Shown here: positions 10,097-18,977 of the stretch, one piece after another
Layout of the letters: every line of letters begins with the position of its first letter
Position numbering within the stretch: position 1 is the first letter of the stretch
Source of the DNA: Woeseiaceae bacterium
GTDB lineage: Bacteria; Pseudomonadota; Gammaproteobacteria; Steroidobacterales; Woeseiaceae
Length of the DNA: 51,423 bases
Assembly (NCBI GenBank): GCA_030065985.1
Contig: JASJCM010000007.1
Span: forward strand, 1 to 51,423
Direction: 5' to 3'
Program-made: the position numbers and the translations under genes
The notes under the pieces: model-generated
Seen by the model: only the letters and a program-made list of their open reading frames with translations
Databases searched by the model: none
What the model was told of the DNA's origin: nothing

Positions 10097-10525
10097 ATGA
10101 CCCAACTTGAACTGATCTACCCGATGGCGGCCATGGTGCTGCTAACCACTATTGTGCTGTACCGCATGGTCCGCGGTCGGTTCGCAGCGGTTCGCAGTGG
10201 CGCGGTCGATGCGCGATTTTACAAGACGCATCAGGGCGACAACACTGAGCCGCGCGAGGTGGCCCAGCATGCCCGGCATTTCACCAATCTATTCGAGAAC
10301 CCGGTGCTGTTCTACGTGGCCTGTGTCGTTGCAATGGTCAGCGGACTCGGCGGCATGCCGATGCTTGTGCTGGCCTGGCTGTTCGTCGCGATACGCATTG
10401 CGCACGCCGTCATTCATCTGACGAGCAACCGGATCCCGCAGCGCATTGCCGCGTATGCGTCGAGCTGGACCGTGCTCGCGGCAATGTGGCTGTGGCTCGT
10501 TTACGGTGTCGCGACTGCGCCGTGA
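10097..10525 (+). CDS. MAPEG-family membrane protein
   Basis: A 142-residue four-helix membrane protein of the MAPEG (eicosanoid/glutathione metabolism) superfamily. Conserved features are the FYKTHQGDNTEPREVAQ segment and FENPVLFYVACVVA. Bacterial members are mostly uncharacterised; some are glutathione transferases or peroxidases. ATG 10097 (MTQLELIYPMAAM) is the family start; upstream in-frame codons run into the promoter of the divergent hydrolase. The stop overlaps the next gene by 4 nt (GTGA). Confidence 0.88.
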   Translation: MTQLELIYPMAAMVLLTTIVLYRMVRGRFAAVRSGAVDARFYKTHQGDNTEPREVAQHARHFTNLFENPVLFYVACVVAMVSGLGGMPMLVLAWLFVAIRIAHAVIHLTSNRIPQRIAAYASSWTVLAAMWLWLVYGVATAP

Positions 10526-10872
10526 GTAAGGTGTGGCGTGACCGACTGCTCGCGCTCAGGGAAGAACTCGAGGGAATAGCAGATACCGGCAATGACGCGT
10601 CGGCCGTGGTTGAACTTGACCAGACCAAGGTAGGACGACTGTCGCGCATGGATGCGATGCAGGCGCAGGCCATGGCGCAAGCGTCAGGTCAGCGCCGCGA
10701 GCTCATGCTGCGCGGAATCGACGCGGCGCTGAAGCGACTCGACGCAGACGAGTTCGGTTATTGCCAGCAGTGCGGCGAGGACATCAATCCGAAGCGCCTG
10801 GAATTCGACCCGACCGCGTTGCTCTGCATCGACTGTGCCAGCAAGGCAGAAGAGGGGGCGACTAGATCTTGA
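10522..10872 (+). CDS. DksA/TraR-type C4 zinc-finger protein
   Basis: A 116-residue protein with a helical hairpin N-terminus and a four-cysteine zinc finger C-terminus (C81, C84, C102, C105; CQQCGEDINPKRL then LLCIDC). DksA and TraR bind the secondary channel of RNA polymerase; this short form lacks part of the DksA coiled coil and may act on polymerase or on something else. GTG 10522 overlaps the MAPEG stop (GTGA), indicating translational coupling. It is convergent with the SDR gene, with an 11-nt overlap. Confidence 0.85.
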   Translation: MSKVWRDRLLALREELEGIADTGNDASAVVELDQTKVGRLSRMDAMQAQAMAQASGQRRELMLRGIDAALKRLDADEFGYCQQCGEDINPKRLEFDPTALLCIDCASKAEEGATRS

Positions 10873-11632
10873 TGCCGAACAGCCGGATAAGACCCTGCGT
10901 AATGCGAAGTCGCATGACGGGCACCAGGAAGCGGTACAGGCGCCCCGAGGTGTATTCGCTCTTACCTTTCTCGAGCGCTGTCAGCCCTTCACGAATGACG
11001 ACGTCAGCGTCGTACCAGAGCCACTTCGGCATGCCGCGTTTCATCTCCGACAGGCGTTCTGATGCGTGGAAGTCCGTGTGCGTGAAGCCGGGACAAAGCG
11101 CCAGCACGAAGACGCCCTGGTCGCGATACGTCGAGGCCAGTGCTTTCGACAGGGCGATCAGGTAGGCCTTGGTCGGTCCGTAACTGTAGTCGCCGGCGAC
11201 GGATAGCTGTCCGGCTACCGATGCGACGTTGATGACGCGCCCATAGCCGTTATCAATCATCTCCGGCATGAACTCGTGACACATGGCTGCGACTGACGTC
11301 ATCATCAGGCGGATATACGCATCGTGCCTGTCCCAGCCACGAGATCGGATCAGGTCCGGTCCCTCCGAGCCCGCGTTGTTGATGAGAAAGTCGATTTCGA
11401 AGCCATGCTGTTGCGTCTCCGCAAACAGTCGGCCCGGGGCGCCGGGCTCTGACATGTCAGCAGTCAGAATATCGACATCGACACCGTGAGCATCGCGGAG
11501 CTCCGCCGCAAGTGCCTCCATCGGTTCGGCGCGTCGTGCCGTCAGCACAAGATCCTTGCCCTGCGCTGCAAGTTGGCGCGCAAACTCGCTGCCGAGGCCC
11601 GCGGAGGCCCCCGTAATCAGTGCTCTACCCAT
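10862..11632 (-). CDS. Short-chain dehydrogenase/reductase (SDR)
   Basis: A 256-residue classical SDR. The NAD(P)-binding TGASAGLG (residues 7-14), the NNAG motif (85-88), catalytic S138 in NVASVAG and Y151-x-x-x-K155 (SYGPTKAY) are all present. Two Arg residues at the end of beta-2 (TARRAEP) favour NADP(H). The C-terminus has a hydrophobic basic segment (YRFLVPVMRLRITQGLIRLFG) that could attach to the membrane. ATG 11632 (MGRALITG) is chosen because the Rossmann strand begins there. The substrate is unknown. Confidence 0.9.
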   Translation of the reverse strand: MGRALITGASAGLGSEFARQLAAQGKDLVLTARRAEPMEALAAELRDAHGVDVDILTADMSEPGAPGRLFAETQQHGFEIDFLINNAGSEGPDLIRSRGWDRHDAYIRLMMTSVAAMCHEFMPEMIDNGYGRVINVASVAGQLSVAGDYSYGPTKAYLIALSKALASTYRDQGVFVLALCPGFTHTDFHASERLSEMKRGMPKWLWYDADVVIREGLTALEKGKSEYTSGRLYRFLVPVMRLRITQGLIRLFGIKI

Positions 11633-11709
11633 AGTGACCGGCACTATCGCATATTTCAGCTCGACCTGAAGTAGAATCACGCGAGGCCACAGAACCGGAT
11701 AATAAGAAC

Positions 11710-13680
11710 ATGCGTAAAGACGGACTCAGCCAGAAAGCCTACGTGCCCATTGCCGAAGGCGATTCGTATGACCCCTTTGTGCCGGCGAGCGAGTCGCCAG
11801 CCGAATTCACGTTCAAAGCAGTCGGACTCGGCATCCTGTTCGGCATCATTTTTGGTGCCGCTAACGCCTACCTCGGTCTGCGCGCCGGCCTGACGATCAG
11901 CACGTCGATACCGGTTGCGGTAATGACTGTTGCGGTATTCCGCGCGCTCAAAGGCATGGGTATCGGCGGGACGATTCTCGAGACCAACATCTCGCAGACG
12001 ACCGGCTCGGCATCGAGTTCGCTCGCCAGCGGCGTAATCTTCACACTGCCGGCGCTGTTCATGTGGGGCATGCCGCCTGAACTGTTGCAAATGACGTTGC
12101 TTGCGATGTCGGGTGGCCTGCTCGGCATCCTCTTCATGATTCCGTTGCGCCGTTTCCTGATCGAGCGCGAACACGGCAAGTTGCCTTACCCGGAGGGAAC
12201 AGCATGTGCCGAAGTTCTTGTCGCCAACGAGATCGGTGGCGGCCGCGCGCGCTTCGTCTTCTACGGCCTGGCCGGTGGCGCGTTCTTCAAGTTCCTGACG
12301 TCCTGGATCAATGTCATCCCGGGCGCGATTCACTCGAAGGTCCCGTTCCTGCGCAAAGGTGAGCTTGGCATGGACCTGTCCGCTGCACTCTTCGGCGTTG
12401 GCTATATCCTCGGCCCGAAAATCGCCGCCGTGATGGTCGGCGGCGGTCTGCTGTCCTGGCTCATTATCATCCCGGTGATCGACTACTGGGGCGCAAACCT
12501 GACGGCACCGTTCTACCCCGAGACGGTCAACCTGATTCGCGATATGTCGCCAAGCCAGATCTGGACGCGTTACGTGCGTTACATCGGCGCGGGCGCGGTG
12601 GCAACCGCCGGCATCATCACTCTGATCCGCAGCATCCCTGTCATGGTCAGCAGCTTCAAGATCGGTTCGGCGCAGCTGACCGAACGCATCAGCGAAGGGC
12701 AGGCGGCGCCAGCGGCAGCCGAGCGCACCGGCTCCGATCTGCCGCTCAAGGTTGTGGGCATAGGCGTACTGATTATTGCCTCCGTGCTGGTACTCGTACC
12801 CCAGGTATTCGGCGCTGTCGGCGGCATGGGTATTCGCGCTGCCGCGGCTATCTGTGTTGTCGTCTTCGCGTTTTTCTTCGTCACGGTAGCCTCGCGCATC
12901 GTCGGACTTGTCGGCGTGACCAGTAACCCGACGAGCGGCATGACTATTGCCGCGTTGCTCGGCACCGCATCCATCTTCCTGATGTTCGGCTGGACCGACA
13001 CGATGGGCAAAGCCGCGGCGCTAACGGTGGGTTGTGTCGTCGCTATCGCAGCATCCATATCGGGCGACACCTCCCAGGATCTCAAGACCGGCTTCCTGCT
13101 GGGCGCCACGCCGCGTCGACAACAGACGTCGGAACTTATCGGCGTGCTCACTTCTGCGGTATTCGTTTGTCTCACGGTGCTCGCGCTTGGCAAAGGCTTC
13201 GGCTTCGGCAGCACAGAACTCCCGGCACCGCAGGCGACGCTGATGAAACTGGTTATCGATGGCGTGCTCGACCAGAACCTGCCCTGGGCACTGGTAGCCA
13301 TTGGTGCAGGCATCGCGATCGCTTGCGAACTCGTCAAGATCCCGTCGCTGCCGTTTGCTGTGGGCGTTTACCTGCCCGTCTCGACGATGACGCCGATCTT
13401 CGTCGGCGGTTTGATCCGCCTGTGGATGGAGCGCAAGGCGAAGGACGAGACGCAGGCAGCCAACCGTCGCGAGCGCGGCATTCTGCTCGGCAGTGGCTTC
13501 GTCGGTGGCGAGGGCCTGCTCGGCGTCGGTATTGCGCTGGTCGCGGTCGCGAAGAGCGCGCGGCCGGACGGTATCGGTACGGACTGGCTCGGATCCGAAG
13601 TTGTGGCGATGTTGGTCGGCGCCGCCGCGTTCGCTGTGTTCATCACGTGGTTCTTCCGCATGGTGCGGGGCAACCGCTAG
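11710..13680 (+). CDS. OPT-family oligopeptide transporter
   Basis: A 656-residue polytopic inner-membrane protein of the oligopeptide transporter (OPT) family, with about 15 hydrophobic segments. Family features include GAANAYLGLRAGLTIS near residue 55, the conserved PYPEGTACAEVL segment near 160, and DTSQDLKTGFLLGATPRRQQ near 455. Bacterial OPT proteins import peptides or metal chelates with protons; the substrate here is unknown. It is monocistronic: the ileS leader promoter begins about 20 bp after its stop, and no clear terminator is seen between. Confidence 0.93.
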   Translation: MRKDGLSQKAYVPIAEGDSYDPFVPASESPAEFTFKAVGLGILFGIIFGAANAYLGLRAGLTISTSIPVAVMTVAVFRALKGMGIGGTILETNISQTTGSASSSLASGVIFTLPALFMWGMPPELLQMTLLAMSGGLLGILFMIPLRRFLIEREHGKLPYPEGTACAEVLVANEIGGGRARFVFYGLAGGAFFKFLTSWINVIPGAIHSKVPFLRKGELGMDLSAALFGVGYILGPKIAAVMVGGGLLSWLIIIPVIDYWGANLTAPFYPETVNLIRDMSPSQIWTRYVRYIGAGAVATAGIITLIRSIPVMVSSFKIGSAQLTERISEGQAAPAAAERTGSDLPLKVVGIGVLIIASVLVLVPQVFGAVGGMGIRAAAAICVVVFAFFFVTVASRIVGLVGVTSNPTSGMTIAALLGTASIFLMFGWTDTMGKAAALTVGCVVAIAASISGDTSQDLKTGFLLGATPRRQQTSELIGVLTSAVFVCLTVLALGKGFGFGSTELPAPQATLMKLVIDGVLDQNLPWALVAIGAGIAIACELVKIPSLPFAVGVYLPVSTMTPIFVGGLIRLWMERKAKDETQAANRRERGILLGSGFVGGEGLLGVGIALVAVAKSARPDGIGTDWLGSEVVAMLVGAAAFAVFITWFFRMVRGNR

Positions 13681-13699
13681 GGAGGCGTGCAGAAACTGC

Positions 13700-13728
13700 T
13701 TGTTTTTTAGGCTTTTCCCCGCTAATTT
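13700..13728 (+). promoter_or_regulatory. Putative promoter of the ileS T-box leader
   Basis: TTGTTT (13700-13705), 17 nt, TAATTT (13723-13728). The hexamers are only moderate matches, but the predicted start near 13735 falls exactly at the base of stem I of the T-box, and the region is T-rich. This placement is the main support. Confidence 0.45.
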
Positions 13729-13732
13729 CGCG

Positions 13733-13989
13733 GGCAAGACGCTGATGGGGACGAGTAGGCAGCCCAATCAGGCCTTAGCGACCGGAGGATGGTGAGAGCT
13801 CCGGGCCTGGTCCTGCTGAATATCACCCCGGAGTCGCCAACCGAACCGCGAAGCGCATTAGGCCTGGCCGGCTGGTCCACGAGACGGACGACGGGCCCGG
13901 ATGGCCCATGAGGCGGCTTTGCCGCGAAACCGGGTGGTACCGCGAGATTCTTCGCCCCGGGTGCTTCTGCACCCGGGGCGTTTTCGTTT
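13733..13989 (+). promoter_or_regulatory. T-box riboswitch leader, tRNA-Ile specific, of ileS
   Basis: Tertiary-structure features of a class I T-box are all visible. Stem I: GGGG (13747-13750) pairs with CCCC (13826-13829). The specifier loop has AGTA (13754-13757) opposite GAATATCACC, whose ATC (13822-13824) is an Ile codon. Above it GGCAG/CTGCT pair, then CAGGC/GCCTG, an AG bulge CTTAGCGA (13774-13781), CCGGAG/CTCCGG, and the distal loop GATGGTGAGAG (13788-13798), matching the glyQS pattern. Stem III is GCGGC-TTT-GCCGC (13913-13925). The T-box AACCGGGTGGTACCGCG is at 13928-13944. Antiterminator: CCGGG/CCCGG (13930-13934 with 13956-13960), the 7-nt bulge TGGTACC, GCGA/TCGC (13942-13945 with 13952-13955). 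The bulge TGGT would pair with the ACCA end of tRNA-Ile. The antiterminator and terminator share bases 13953-13960, so they exclude each other. The stem II region (about 13838-13905) was not resolved. Confidence 0.96.
13953..13989 (+). terminator. Regulated intrinsic terminator of the T-box leader
   Basis: CGCCCCGGGTGC (13953-13964) and GCACCCGGGGCG (13969-13980) form a perfect 12-bp stem with a TTCT loop, followed by TTTTCGTTT. Its 5' arm is used by the competing antiterminator, so termination is expected when tRNA-Ile is charged and read-through when it is uncharged. Confidence 0.95.
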
Positions 13990-14001
13990 GAGGTAAGTGT
14001 T

Positions 14002-17000
14002 TTGTCATTCAAAGAAGTAACAGGTCGCTACGACGGTCCGGCCCTCGAGGAAGAGGTGCTGGAGTTCTGGCGCGAGCACGACGTATTCGGTCAGACCATC
14101 GAAGCCACGAAGGACGGTCCGCAGTTCAGCTTCAACGAGGGTCCGCCGACGGCGAATGGCAAGCCGGGCATCCATCATGTGCTGGCGCGTGCGTTCAAGG
14201 ACATCTTCCCTCGCTACAAGACGATGCGTGGCTATCACGTGCCGCGTAAAGCCGGATGGGATACGCACGGCCTGCCGGTCGAGCACGAGGTTGAGAAGCT
14301 CCTGAAGAAACAGGGGCGGATCGCAAGCTACGACAAGGCCGAAATCGAGGCCAAGGTCGGCATCGCCGAGTTCACGCGCCTGTGCCGCGAGTCGGTCATG
14401 ACCTATATCTCCGACTGGGAGGCCATGACGGAGCGCATGGGTTTCTGGGTCAACCTCGACGAGGCCTATTACACCCTCAACAATTCGTTTATCGAGTCGG
14501 TCTGGTATCTGCTTAAGGAAATCTGGGACAAAGACCTCATCTACAAGGGCTACAAGGTTGTCCCCTACGATCCGCGCATCGGTGCGACCCTCTCGTCGCA
14601 TGAGCTCGCGCAGGGATACAAAGAGACCGAAGATCCATCGATCACGGTCCGCTTCAAGGTTAAAGGCGAAGACGACACCTACATTCTGGTCTGGACGACA
14701 ACTCCGTGGACGTTGCCTTCGAACCTCGCCCTCGCGGTCGGCGAGCACATCGACTACAGCTACTGTGAATCCGATGGCCAGACGCTAATCCTGGCTGAGG
14801 CGCTACGCGAGGCCGTGTTCCGCGATATCGAGCACAAGGTCGTCAAGACCGTGAAGGGCTCGGAACTCGTCGGCATGCGCTACGAGCGCCTGTTCGACTA
14901 TCTCGAGGTCGACGCCGAAAACGCCTTCAGCGTCATGGCTGCCGACTTCGTCAGCACCGAAGACGGCACCGGTATTGTGCATACGGCGCCGGCCTACGGC
15001 GTTGACGACCTCGCCTTCGGCCAGGCCAATGGCCTGCCGGTTGTGCACGGCGTGGGTCTCGACGGCAACTTCATCGATGCGGTCGAGCCGGTCAAGGGCC
15101 TGTTCTTCAAGGACGCGGACAAGATCCTCATCCGCATTCTCAAGGACCGCGGCCTGATGTTCCGCTCGGAACGTTATCGCCATAACTACCCGTTTGGCTG
15201 GCGAACCGGCGACCCGATTCTCTACTACGCCAAGAACGCGTGGTACATCCGCACGTCGAAGTTCGCGGAGCGTATGGCGGAGCTCAACCAGACGATCAAC
15301 TGGGTGCCGGAGCATATCCGGGACGGGCGCTTCGGCAACTGGCTTGAGAACAACATCGACTGGGCGCTGTCACGCGAGAGGTTCTGGGGGACGCCGCTGC
15401 CGGTCTGGACCAACGGCGAAGACTTCATGTGCGTCGGCTCGGTCGCGGAGCTCGAAGAACTGACGGGCAGGGAGCTCAGCGAACTCGACCTGCACCGCCC
15501 CGCGGTCGATGAGGTCACGTTCGAGAAAGACGGCACGACCTGGCAGCGTGTGCCGGAAGTTATCGACTGCTGGTTCGACTCGGGCGCGATGTCCTACGCG
15601 CAGTGGCATTACCCGTTTGAGAACCAGGACAAGTTTGAAAAGCACTTCCCGGCCGATTTCATCTGCGAGGCTATCGACCAGACACGTGGCTGGTTCTATA
15701 CGCTGCATGCCATTGCAACGCTCGTCTCTGACAGTGTCGCGTACAAGAACTGCATCTGCCTGAACCTGATCGTCGACAAAGACGGCAAGAAGATGTCCAA
15801 GTCGGTTGGCAACATCATCAATCCCTACGATGTCTTCGATTCGGTCGGCGCGGATGCGCTGCGCTGGTACTTCCTCGCGCGCCTCGCGCCGGATGTTCCG
15901 AAACGCGTGTCGGTCGACATCGTCGCGGACGTCGCGAGCTCGTTCATCAATACATTCTGGAATACCTACGGTTTCTTCGTGCTCTACGCACGTCTTGATG
16001 AGATCGACCTGTCGCAGGACGTTCCCGTTGCCGATCGGCCCGAGATCGACCGCTGGGCGCTGGCCTTGCTGCATGACACGATCACGACCGTCACTGATGC
16101 GCTCGATCACTACGATGCCAAGTTGGCCGGTGAGGCGATCGAGTCGTTTGTCGATCAGCTCAGTAACTGGTACGTGCGACGTAACCGCCGTCGTTTCTGG
16201 AAGTCGACCGATCCCGCGGACAAGCAGGCCGCGTATCTGACCCTGTACGAGTGCCTCAAAGGCGCGCATGAATTGATGGCTCCGTTCGTGCCGTTCCTGG
16301 CCGAGAACGTTTACCAGAATCTCGTGCGCTCGGTAGATCCGGATGCGCTGCCGTCTGTGCACATGGGTAACTGGCCAGACGCCGACCCGTCATGGAAGAA
16401 CGACGAACTGCTGCACAACATTGGCGTTGTGCAAAAGGTCGTCGGGCTCGGACGCGCCGCGCGCAATCATTCGAATGTGCGTACGCGCCAGCCGCTGTCG
16501 CGACTGCTTGTCAGGGCACCGAATGATGCCGCTCTGAAGGCACTCGAGAGCCACCAGGATCAGATACTCGAAGAGCTCAATGTCAAAGCAATTGAGTTCA
16601 TCGCACGGGACGCCGGGCTCGTGAGCTACAACATCAAGCCAAACCTGCCGAAGCTTGGCAAACAGTACGGCAAACTTGTGCCGCAAATCCGCCAGGCATT
16701 ACTCGATGCCGACGGAGCCGCGATCGCAAGCGCGGCTGCGAACGGCGAGGCATTCGAGATCGAGGTTGCCGGGCAGACGATTCCTCTCGAGGGCGACGAT
16801 GTGTTGATCGAGACTCATTCTGCCGAGGGCTATTCCTGCGAGGCGGACTCCGGTTACCTGACCGCGCTCGACACGAGCCTCAACGACGAGTTGCTCGCGG
16901 AAGGACTCGCGCGCGAGATCGTGCGCTCGGTGCAGGACGCGCGCAAGCAGGCCGGCCTCGAAGTGTCGGACCGCATTTCGCTCGGCGTGTCGGGATCTGC

Positions 17001-17151
17001 TGATGTCGAGAGCGCTCTGGCAGTGCATCGCGAGTACGTCATGAACGAGACGCTGGCAACGAGCTGGGAAGTTGGCCAGACTGACGCCCGCTACACCGCC
17101 GATCGGGAGATGGGCGAGCTGACGTGGAAGATCGAGATCAGCCTGAATTGA
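14002..17151 (+). CDS. ileS: Isoleucyl-tRNA synthetase, type 2 (eukaryote-like)
   Basis: Charges tRNA-Ile with isoleucine in the cytosol. At 1049 residues it is longer than the usual proteobacterial IleRS (about 940). It has the type-2 form of the motifs: GPPTANGKPGIHHVLAR near residue 48 (HIGH-like), GWDTHGLPVEHEVEK, the CP1 editing domain with WTTTPWTLPSNLALAVG, FICEAIDQTRGWFYTLH, and KMSKSVGN near 597. A long C-terminal region replaces the zinc tail of type 1. Type-2 enzymes are common in actinobacteria, Chloroflexi and eukaryotes and tend to resist mupirocin. The start is TTG 14002, with GAGGTAAG just upstream. It is preceded by the T-box and is not in the usual proteobacterial ribF-ileS-lspA operon, suggesting the gene and its riboswitch arrived together. 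Confidence 0.96.
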   Translation: MSFKEVTGRYDGPALEEEVLEFWREHDVFGQTIEATKDGPQFSFNEGPPTANGKPGIHHVLARAFKDIFPRYKTMRGYHVPRKAGWDTHGLPVEHEVEKLLKKQGRIASYDKAEIEAKVGIAEFTRLCRESVMTYISDWEAMTERMGFWVNLDEAYYTLNNSFIESVWYLLKEIWDKDLIYKGYKVVPYDPRIGATLSSHELAQGYKETEDPSITVRFKVKGEDDTYILVWTTTPWTLPSNLALAVGEHIDYSYCESDGQTLILAEALREAVFRDIEHKVVKTVKGSELVGMRYERLFDYLEVDAENAFSVMAADFVSTEDGTGIVHTAPAYGVDDLAFGQANGLPVVHGVGLDGNFIDAVEPVKGLFFKDADKILIRILKDRGLMFRSERYRHNYPFGWRTGDPILYYAKNAWYIRTSKFAERMAELNQTINWVPEHIRDGRFGNWLENNIDWALSRERFWGTPLPVWTNGEDFMCVGSVAELEELTGRELSELDLHRPAVDEVTFEKDGTTWQRVPEVIDCWFDSGAMSYAQWHYPFENQDKFEKHFPADFICEAIDQTRGWFYTLHAIATLVSDSVAYKNCICLNLIVDKDGKKMSKSVGNIINPYDVFDSVGADALRWYFLARLAPDVPKRVSVDIVADVASSFINTFWNTYGFFVLYARLDEIDLSQDVPVADRPEIDRWALALLHDTITTVTDALDHYDAKLAGEAIESFVDQLSNWYVRRNRRRFWKSTDPADKQAAYLTLYECLKGAHELMAPFVPFLAENVYQNLVRSVDPDALPSVHMGNWPDADPSWKNDELLHNIGVVQKVVGLGRAARNHSNVRTRQPLSRLLVRAPNDAALKALESHQDQILEELNVKAIEFIARDAGLVSYNIKPNLPKLGKQYGKLVPQIRQALLDADGAAIASAAANGEAFEIEVAGQTIPLEGDDVLIETHSAEGYSCEADSGYLTALDTSLNDELLAEGLAREIVRSVQDARKQAGLEVSDRISLGVSGSADVESALAVHREYVMNETLATSWEVGQTDARYTADREMGELTWKIEISLN

Positions 17152-18765
17152 TCAGAAGCTGCGCTTGGCGCTAAACGAGATCTGCACGGAATCGATGCTG
17201 TCATCGCCATTTAATGGCGCCGCGATGTCGAGGTGAAAGACCTTCGTTGAGGAAAAGCGTGTCGGTGCGATACGCAGACCGATGCCCGCATTTGCCAGCC
17301 ATTCGCGCTCTTCAGGTCCCGCGGGGTTTGGACCCCAGACGCGGCCAGCGTCGGCGAAGATTGCTGCGCCAATGTGAAACAGCCGCCACGGGTACCAGTC
17401 GGTGAAGTAGCGTTGCTCAATCGTAGCGACGACGCTTGATTCGCCGTTCTGGTAGTTGATCGGGTAGCCGCGCATGCCAGAGTCGCCTCCTATGAATACC
17501 GGATTGTCGATATCCAGAGCATGGCCAGCCGATCCGGCGATCGAGGCAAAAAGCAGGCGCTTGTCGGATTGACGGCGGTAGTAACGAGCGCTGAACCACA
17601 GCTGGGCATTGCGCGTGTCGCCGGACTCAACGCGTCCACGCGCCTGTAGCGAGAGGAGCAGGGCATGCTCGCCGAGCGTGCCGAAGCCCTGGCTCGCGGA
17701 GAGCGCGTAGATCAGCGCATTGCGATCGGAGCCAAGAGACTCGTCCGACCATCCAAGCGATGCAGTGACGCGACGTCCCATCAGGAAGTCTTCGGTGCGG
17801 CTGATCTGGTCCTTATTCTGTGACGTTACGAACTCGTCTTCGAGAAGCTCGAAGCCGACAAACGGATAAATGAGCTCGCGGTCTGACGGCAGGATCCCGG
17901 GCAGCGTTGGTGCAGCCACCGGCGAGAAGCGGTTCTCGTCGTAGGTAACGCCATACGTCCAGCGACGCGCAAAGCGCCCGCTCAGGCCCTTCGACCAGCC
18001 GCCGAAAACCGATACATAGTCACGCTCATGACCGAACTCGGCGGCTTCTTCACCGGCGGTATAAAGCGTGGTCTCTCGGGTATCCGCAAAGAACGAGCCG
18101 CCCGCGGCCCAGCGCGCATCGAGCGCATAGAAAGGCCGTGCAATCGACAGGAACTGCGACTCGCCATCCGAGTTGTCAGCAATCTTCGTATACAGCGCAA
18201 CGCGGCTGCCGGCGAGATGCTCATCCACGAAAGACACTGAATTCGAATCGCGGTCCTTGTCGTCGGAGTAGGTGAACTGCAGGGACTGCCCTCGGCCGAA
18301 GAGGTTGCTCTCCTCGAATCCGGCGCGCCATTTGTTCTCGCCGCCACCACGCGAGAACGAGATCTCCGGAACGAGCGACCAGATGTCGCGAGTGACGACA
18401 TGAAGGTCGACGACGCCAGGGGCGACTTCCGTTGTGCGGATCTGGGCATCGTAGATGTACTTGCGTTGACGCAGGATGCGCTCCGATTCCTCAACGAGAC
18501 GCTTCGAATAGGGTTGTCCCGGTTCGAGCAGCAGCTGCCTCGTAATCGTGGAATCACGCGTAACGACGTGAAACCGGTTGGCCATCCGGTAAAGCCACTT
18601 GTCTTCGTCGGGATTGTCGGTATCAAAGATATTGGCTTTATCGACCACCACCTCGCGAATCGTGGCGCCCTCGAAATCCGGTGCCGTCGTTTCGTCAGCC
18701 AGCGTGCCGGAGGCGGGCGCAAGCAGGCCGCCGAGAATGGCTGGAATCAGGAAATGTTGCCGCAA
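17152..18765 (-). CDS. BamA/TamA-like outer-membrane surface antigen (D15)
   Basis: A predicted outer-membrane beta-barrel of 537 residues. TTG 18765 is chosen because GGAGGT lies 6 nt before it and the product then begins with a signal peptide (RQHFLIPAILGGLLAPASGTLA). An N-terminal periplasmic part (about 25-140) resembles a single POTRA-like unit with the IREVVVDKANIFDT segment. The C-terminal half shows D15/Omp85 features: GGDSGMRGYP (the loop-6-like motif), many alternating aromatic strands, and the terminal phenylalanine of SAKRSF. Shorter than BamA or TamA, so it is a separate member of the superfamily, cargo unknown. The gene abuts ileS tail to tail. Confidence 0.85.
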   Translation of the reverse strand: MRQHFLIPAILGGLLAPASGTLADETTAPDFEGATIREVVVDKANIFDTDNPDEDKWLYRMANRFHVVTRDSTITRQLLLEPGQPYSKRLVEESERILRQRKYIYDAQIRTTEVAPGVVDLHVVTRDIWSLVPEISFSRGGGENKWRAGFEESNLFGRGQSLQFTYSDDKDRDSNSVSFVDEHLAGSRVALYTKIADNSDGESQFLSIARPFYALDARWAAGGSFFADTRETTLYTAGEEAAEFGHERDYVSVFGGWSKGLSGRFARRWTYGVTYDENRFSPVAAPTLPGILPSDRELIYPFVGFELLEDEFVTSQNKDQISRTEDFLMGRRVTASLGWSDESLGSDRNALIYALSASQGFGTLGEHALLLSLQARGRVESGDTRNAQLWFSARYYRRQSDKRLLFASIAGSAGHALDIDNPVFIGGDSGMRGYPINYQNGESSVVATIEQRYFTDWYPWRLFHIGAAIFADAGRVWGPNPAGPEEREWLANAGIGLRIAPTRFSSTKVFHLDIAAPLNGDDSIDSVQISFSAKRSF

Positions 18766-18977
18766 GGAAGTACCTCCAGGGCCTATTCTAGTCGCAGTTG
18801 AGAGACACTTGCGCGATCTTTGCAAAACCTGATATAAGAAAACGACGCAAAGTTCTGATCCATCAGGGGTACACACGGACTTGCGAGGCCCTGCAGGGGG
18901 CCCCGGACTACAGGACGTAGTCGACTCTTAAAAAAGAAAAAGCGTACATAAAAATACAACGAAACGCTGGAGTGGCA
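18766..18977. other. Divergent intergenic region with two small stem-loops
   Basis: It lies between the D15-like gene (leftward) and a small hypothetical gene (rightward). GGCCC-TGCAG-GGGCC near 18890-18905 and GACTAC-AGGAC-GTAGTC near 18907-18923 can form adjacent hairpins. An A-rich stretch (18930-18959) follows. The hairpins have no U-tract on the plus strand; on the minus strand they lie in the 5' region of the D15-like transcript. No gene is seen. Confidence 0.3.

Noticed and set aside
13718-13734. Hairpin CCCGC-TAATTTC-GCGGG as terminator of the OPT gene
   Set aside because: The T-rich run lies before, not after, the stem on the plus strand, and the loop coincides with the proposed -10 of the T-box promoter.
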